From positions 34,058,501-34,122,500 of the forward strand of contig JASDFA010000002.1 in the NCBI GenBank assembly GCA_035772735.1: a stretch of 64,000 bases of DNA, in the 5' to 3' direction. The DNA comes from Datura wrightii. Lineage: Eukaryota; Streptophyta; Magnoliopsida; Solanales; Solanaceae. Shown one piece after another: positions 58,389 to 64,000 of the stretch. The position numbers and the translations under genes were made by a program. The notes beneath the pieces are model-generated. The model saw only the letters and a program-made list of their open reading frames with translations, had not been told where the DNA came from and ran no database searches. Numbering within the stretch: the stretch's first letter is position 1; each line of letters starts with the position of its first letter.

Positions 58389-59513
58389 TCAAGCTGGAAT
58401 TGAGCCGGTTGAGAATAAATGTGGCTATCTAGCCATCATGTTTGCTTCGACTTCCCACGTAGATCCTTCAACGTGCTGATTCCTCCATAAAACTTTAAGT
58501 GAAGCTACTTCCTTGTTCCTTAGCCTTCGAACCTGACGATCCAGTATTTCCACTGGAACCTCCTCATAACTGAGGCTGTCTTTCACACCAACACTGTCCA
58601 CCGGGACAACTAGAGTTGGATCACCCAAATACTCTTTAAGAGTGACACATGGAAAACAAGATGCACGGAAGCTAATTCTAAGGGAAACTCCAATTCATAT
58701 GCCACTTTGCCAACCCGTTTTACAATCCGGTAAGGGCCAATATAACGAGGGCTGAGTTTTCCTTTCTTTACAAACCGCATTACTCCCTTCATGGGAGATA
58801 TCTTCAGAAACACCCAATCATCCACCTCAAATTCTAATTCACTCCTTCTCACACTGGCATAGGACTTTTGGCGACTTAGCGCTATTTTCAACCTGTCCCG
58901 TATGAGCTGAACTTTCTTCATAGCCTCATGGACCATATCTGGTCCTATCATCGTAGATTCACCAACTTCAAACCAACCAATGGGAGATCTTCATCTCCCT
59001 CCATAGAGAGCCTCAAACAGAGCCATCTGAATACTGGAATGGTAGCTGTTATTGCATGCAAACTCGATAAGAGGAAAATGATCATCCTAACTACCCTTGA
59101 AGTCAATCACGCATGCTCTCAACATGTCTTCGAGAGTCTGAATTATCCTCTCCTTTTGACCATCCATTTGCAGGTGAAATGCTGTGCTGAGCTTAACCTG
59201 AGTACCAAGTCCTTTTTGAAATGACCTCCAAAATTGGGAGGTAAATTGAGTACCTCCGTCTGATATAATGGACAAGGGAAATCCATGCAATCGAACTAGC
59301 TCCCGAATATGTAGTTTCGCATAGTCCTCCACCGAATTCATAGTTTTGAATGATAGTTAGTAAGCGACCTTGGTCAACCTGTCTACCACAACCCAAATGG
59401 AGTCATATTGTCGATGATTACAAGGTAAACCTGTGATGAAGTTCATATTAATTTCTTCCCACTTCCAAGTAGGAATACTGATATCCTGAAGCATGCCTCT
59501 AGGTCTCTAGACA
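58389..59513 (-). pseudogene. Pol C-terminal remnant of the deleted LTR-B element
   Basis: On the minus strand it covers the end of the integrase core (59087-59341: EDYAKLHIRELVRLHGFPLS and SDGGTQF carrying the second catalytic Asp), then KERIIQTLEDMLRACVIDF with the Glu position, GPYRIVKRVGKVAYELEF and PVEILDRQVRRLRNKEVAS, the chromodomain-like end. Frames are broken near 59087 and 58620, and a stop (58425) precedes the natural end at about 58389. It is closely similar to the matching part of element C but in its own lineage. No other pol part remains. Confidence 0.85.
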
Positions 59514-61815
59514 AGGGAGCCCCGAGAGACTTCAAGTCGACCCATGACATGAACATACATCTAACTTAATTACTAAAACTGAAGAATCAACATAATAATC
59601 TAAGCGGAAGTTTGAAATAAACATAACGTCAGAATACACAATTTGAAGCTGAGTATATCCTTTTTGTCTGAAAAGCCTCTAAACATGATGAGTTGATGGG
59701 ACAAGACCCCAAGTAACTCGAATATGATAAAAACTGAAAATACATAGAGAAATCTAAATGAGTATGGTCCTCAGGAGATGAGGACTCACCAACAGGTGTA
59801 AGATGCTAAATCTGAAGATTGGCTATGAGCGAGGTTGAGTCTGAGTATGGGGTTCTGTATCATGAAACGAGACATCATAGAGTATGCGGTCAGTACGTGG
59901 AACGTACCGAGTATGCAAGGTAAGTAAAACCGCTTAAATAAGTAAAAATCATTTAAAGACATGCATAATGTAAAACATAAACAATAAGAATCTAAGAGTA
60001 GGGCTTGAATGCATTCTTTCTGAAATCATGATCTCATCATAACATAACATAATATTATAAAAGAATTGATTGAATCAAAGCTGAAATCTGATAGTCAAGA
60101 GTAAATCTGAACATTGATTCAAACCTGCTTTAGAACATATATAGATGTATAAATCTCATGAATAATGAACATGCATAACTGAAACCATGAGGAATAATGG
60201 GGGACTCATCTTTTAATCGATATACTGCGATAGAGCTTACGTGGTCCCAACTATCACACTCAAGTGGGTAGAGCCATCCAAAGCCTTGCCAGAGCTAGGG
60301 ACGATACCATGATATCAATATCAAGCTCGTTGGCGCATAGTTCTGAGGCATAGGGTGATCGACCTTTAGCCTACTTAGTGCTAGACATTACTCTAAAAAA
60401 CATGCATATGTTCTCCATTGTTTTTCAACGAAGTTTACCATCATAAATTAACGAAGCTCAGTAATCAAATACATCTCAAATATGAAATCATGCATATGAG
60501 AAGCTTTAGCTCAAAACATACCACAAGCTGAAAGATAATATGGAGTGTTCGCTCCAAAACTATGTGGTAAGCTTAATTTGGGAAAATCAAATGAATCGTA
60601 CTTGAACATGTGGGCATTGCCCAATACCTTAACATGCTTGAAAATATTCAATTCATTTTGAAAAAATGATTATAAACATGCGTATCTTGAAAACATACTT
60701 TTCATCATAATCATACATTCATCACAAATCTCATCATTCATGAACTTTCTGTAATTGGGAATTTCTGTTTAATAAACGTAGAACATGATTTTTCATTGAA
60801 AATAACATAAAACTTTCCCATGAATTGTAATTCAATAGTATATACATATTTAAATCATACCCATGTAGAGAATTAGGAATTTCATGCATTGGGTTAAAAC
60901 CCCATAGATTTGACAGAGGAAATTCATGATTTAGAGAGGGATTGGGCATGGGTATGAAAGGATTCACCCATTCATAACCCTATATTCCTAGGGAAGATCA
61001 GATTTTTCCACCCCCTGAAAGCCCAATGGAAAATTGAAGGAAAACTTGAAGAAGAACAAGCTTGATCACCTCCCTAATTTTCTAACTTTGCATGCGTGGA
61101 TATGATAAGCCTAGGATAGGTTTTACGCTCATAAAACACTACATTTCGAGCTTTAAACGACGCAGTTTTGGACCCGAGTAATTAGGAATGATGAAAATGC
61201 CCTTAATGAAATTCCTGAAATTTCTACACTAGTGGTAACAATGACCATCCTAATGGGTCATTCTTGGATAACACGACTTGTGGTATCCATCCATCGTCTC
61301 TACTGCCCGACTTCACATTCTTAGGTTCGGCGCCATGAATCGATAGGGTGAGTCATCCCTTCAGACAACGACTCGTTATATCGCCTGTTGTTTTCTCTTA
61401 GACGACCTGCACCAAGACTTCCCACGAGTCACACCATAACTTGTTCCTCCTTCCAATGAGTCGTGGTTTCCTTCCGTTTCCTCGATCGGAGGTTTAAATA
61501 CTCCTGTGTGGGACTGCTCACCACGACTCATTGCTCCTTACAACAAGTCGTTCAACGACCAATTACTCCCCCTTAGGCTGAGGGCCAGTCCCACCACAAC
61601 TTTAAACAACGACTCATGGTAAGAAACAATGGGTCATTGCTTGGCCCGTTACTTCCAATTGCCACTCGGCCAGATCTCACAACAGATGCTTCCCACGGGT
61701 CATTGGTTGGACCAACGATCCATTAGGTGACCCATTCTATGGAATTATTTCCAGATTCTTCCAACTTCCATTTTTAAATACCAAATCTAATCTTAGGCAC
61801 TTTTAGGGTATTACA
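59514..61815 (-). repeat. 5' LTR of the deleted LTR-B element, 3' end missing
   Basis: 2302 bp that match 55770-58143 with small indels, including a loss of about 80 bp near 60320 relative to 56590-56670. On the minus strand it starts TGTAATACCCTAAAAG at 61815. The last 30 bp or so expected before the primer site are absent. Confidence 0.88.
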
Positions 61816-61820
61816 CGTCA

Positions 61821-62104
61821 CTTCCCTCGTGGTCCTTTGAAAACTTGACCCTAACTCACTGAACTGATGTTTGTAATAGTGGACTCCATGACTCGTTACC
61901 TTACTTCATGAGTCGTGATGTGAGTCATTACCCCTGAGCTCTGGAAAGGAACATTCACTGTTTGCTTTTCACGAGTCTTACCAAAACTTGTAGGGTCACC
62001 TAATGGGTCATATCACGACTCGTTCTAAGGTAAATTTTCCACTTCCATCTGAATTCTTTCTTTAAGTCTGGGGTCTGATCTTAGAAACTTTTGGGGTTTT
62101 ATAA
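61821..62104 (-). repeat. 3' LTR of the antisense C-like element, right piece
   Basis: After the LTR-B insertion the host LTR resumes with gtggtcctttg and U3 words (actcgttacc, gagtcgtgatg). It ends near 62104 (gggttttataa), where the reverse complement of a purine tract (cttaagggggagata, 62119-62105) marks the inner LTR border. Confidence 0.7.
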
Positions 62105-64000
62105 TATCTCCCCCTTAAGAACATTCATCCTCCAATGTAGGTTAAAATATTAAAAGGATAGGGACGGAACTAAAATCCCAAATACTGAGCTTCTGAAATT
62201 GAGAAAGGCTAGGGAAAGAGTTGCAATCTCGAGAACTGAATGCTAAGGCTGAATGACAATGGAGTATCTGACTCCGAGCTGAACTACATATCTGAACTAA
62301 TTTTCTAAATCGTACATGCATGCTAAGATATGAGAAAAACTAAAGTACATGAAGCTGGAATAAAACTAAGTAGGGTACTAAGGAGAAACTGTTTCCCTCA
62401 ATCTGGAATAGAGCGGTTAGGGACGGAGTTGTAAATCCCATAACTGCTTTCTAATATCTGAATAGGTGGCCTTATCTGAATTCAGTTTCCCAAGTAGTTC
62501 CTCTTACTAGCTGATTGTTCTTTAAAACCTTCACTGAAACAGCTTCCTTATTTCCCCCAACTTACGATCTTGACAGTTAAAAATCTCAACTGGAACCTCA
62601 TTTTAAAAGAGACTGTCATCCTCACAACACCTCATCACCCCTTTCCTGGGTAAAATATTTAGAGACACCTTGCTAGATACACTAACTTCCCTGAATACCA
62701 CCACACCATTCAAGCCTATGACTAAAATCATCTTATGACTCCTCTACAACATATACCATCCTAGAATTTCCCTATCTCCCTAGTAGGACTAACAACTGTA
62801 TCTCATAAACTTCTACATCTTGAGCATCTAAGGTATAAATAGAAAGTTATTCTGAGTATATCTGTTAAAAGAATCATTCCTGATATAGATGAACGTACAC
62901 ATGGCTTAGAGTAAGGAAATTGCAAGCACGAATCATTCAAGGAGCCTAGTCTGAGTATACACATGGTGTAGCATAATATGTTGAGCCGTTAAGGAGAATC
63001 TAAGGGACCAGGTTCTTGGAGCTGAGCATATTGCGAGACATGAGTCTGTACATAACGAGTTTCATGACATGAAGCTGAGATTTTCGGAATCATGGAGTAA
63101 GACTGGGATCGCTGTCTGAACAGTTATCTATAATTCTAGGAGTCTGAACATAAGCATAAGTAGAATGTAGTGTCAACTGAAATACAAGAGAACATAGCTT
63201 AATAGGAAGTATTGACATCCCATAGCAATTATTTTTGAAGCCCTTCTACTAAAACACTTAGGGCTTGACTTGGCCTTCTTAACTTATCATCTCCCCCTTA
63301 GTTTAAAGTCATCATTCTCAAGCTCTTAGATCCTTTCTTAAGTTTAGGTTAACATCACTAACTCTTGACTTCTCACTCACCTCGAAAGCTATCACTGAAG
63401 GCTTCATACTTATAGCCATGTCATATTAGCCACGGGATAATTCTCACACTGGCATTCTAAAGGCATCTCATACCTTATATTGTGGCTACCGAGCCTAAGA
63501 ACATGCAAGGATAAACATAAAGAGTTCATAACATACCTGTGACTATATCTGGAGTTGTTTGCCATTTGCACTAGATGTTGGGTCCTATTGAGATGGCGAG
63601 CTGCTAAAGGCTGGATCGGTTGGCTGTGTCTTCCCATGTCCAGAAAAAAGGAAATTCTTTATTCTATGGACCAATTGACCACATCTAAAACATCCTTTCT
63701 CAAAAAGAAAAAAGTTACCAAGGTGGCTCCTTCCACACTCGCAAGCTGGGCGACCTGACAAGCTTGCAGAAGAGGTAGCCGAGGCTCTACCTTTACCCCA
63801 TTTGGCTGCTGGGAATCCCTATGTTTATGGCCCGACTTTCCGCACCAAAGCAACTGCCTGAACTATCAATGAATTCTCCCAGATGGTTCTTCCCAAAGTT
63901 CTTGCAAGTTGGGTATGTAATCTCCCTTACTCTGGGTTTGGTTGGAGTGCTGGCTATCGGTGGAGATAGGGTTGATGATATTCAACGGGACTGGAAAGGA
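62105..64000 (-). pseudogene. Decayed internal region of the antisense C-like element (gag and pol-end scraps)
   Basis: On the minus strand, 62465-62640 retains a scrap of the chromodomain-like pol end (NEVPVEIFNCQDRKL-like). At 63659-63853 a degenerate zinc knuckle appears (WCGKSGHKHRDSQQ), preceded near 63900 by a K-N-H-L-G-E-like residue string. In element C these two landmarks are about 3.5 kb apart; here they are about 1.1 kb apart, and protease, RT and integrase cannot be found between them, so most of pol is deleted or unrecognisable. The stretch 62640-63540 shows nothing identifiable. The element leaves the window at 64000. Confidence 0.55.

Larger units (their letters stand above)
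55743..61815 (-). mobile_element. Internally deleted LTR-B retrotransposon, antisense
   Basis: A 6073-bp element with a perfect 5-bp duplication CGTCA (55738-55742 and 61816-61820). On the minus strand the 5' LTR is 61815-59514, followed by a short pol end (59513-58389), a purine tract (caaggggaaaatat, 58157-58144) and the 3' LTR 58143-55743. The 5' LTR lacks about its last 30 bp and is joined directly to integrase sequence, so primer site, gag, protease and RT were removed by one deletion. It confirms that full-length family B is a Ty3/gypsy chromovirus-like element with LTR ends TGTAATAC...GGTCGTGACA. Confidence 0.9.

Noticed and set aside
1..64000. tRNA, rRNA, miRNA or other RNA genes
   Set aside because: Looked for tRNA-like T-loop and acceptor patterns and rRNA blocks while reading; the only tRNA-related sequences are the retroelement primer binding sites at 6560, 25613 and 32795.

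Overview
This window reads as nuclear DNA of a flowering plant, most likely a member of the nightshade family (Solanaceae). That guess rests on long-LTR Ty3/gypsy chromovirus elements, an Athila-type derivative and an L1-type LINE, and it is an inference without any database match. There is no bacterial or organellar gene organisation and no rRNA, tRNA or CRISPR array. Almost everything is transposable-element sequence, much of it nested. I use private family labels: A and C (long-LTR gypsy, Met-tRNA primer site), B (long-LTR gypsy sharing U3 words with C), D (Athila-like non-autonomous element, Asp-tRNA primer site), E and F (other long LTRs).

The only host gene I can support is a broken polyol/monosaccharide transporter-like gene (PLT/PMT group of the sugar-porter family) on the + strand. 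Its first two exons lie at 2478-3110 and its last two at 44931-46303. The 41.8 kb between the halves is filled mainly with nested retroelements. The right half has two in-frame stops, so the locus is a pseudogene.

Layout. 1-1098: LTR end related to family A with a 29-bp minisatellite. 1099-2420: AT-rich duplicated repeat units. 2478-3110: left half of the transporter. 3630-4216 and 16124-17074: one antisense LTR-B fragment split by element A (4217-16123, duplication ATAGA), which itself carries an inverted solo LTR (10138-12724) in its integrase region. 17075-23235: LINE and LTR-B fragments forming a 2.4 kb inverted repeat around a 1.9 kb spacer. 23236-43813: element C with decayed gag-pol; its 3' LTR is split by element D (31373-39588, duplication GCTTC) and by a solo LTR-B (39662-42217, duplication GTCCC). 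44931-46303: right half of the transporter. 46304-49201: AT-rich sequence with a possible old LTR. 49202-53170: LTR-F split by a 3.0 kb antisense solo LTR-E. 53171-64000: antisense C-like element running out of the window, with an internally deleted LTR-B element (55743-61815, duplication CGTCA) inside its LTR.

Nothing here forms a working operon or pathway. The biological content is the history of the locus: a transporter gene invaded and silenced by successive insertions. The items most worth a second look are the two-ORF non-autonomous element D, palindromic U3 'words' shared between unrelated LTR families, the inverted repeat that could form a hairpin RNA, and the minisatellite expansion in an LTR. 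Boundaries were set by reading, comparing the two ends of each element and looking for target-site duplications; identities were judged by eye and no alignment or search was run.
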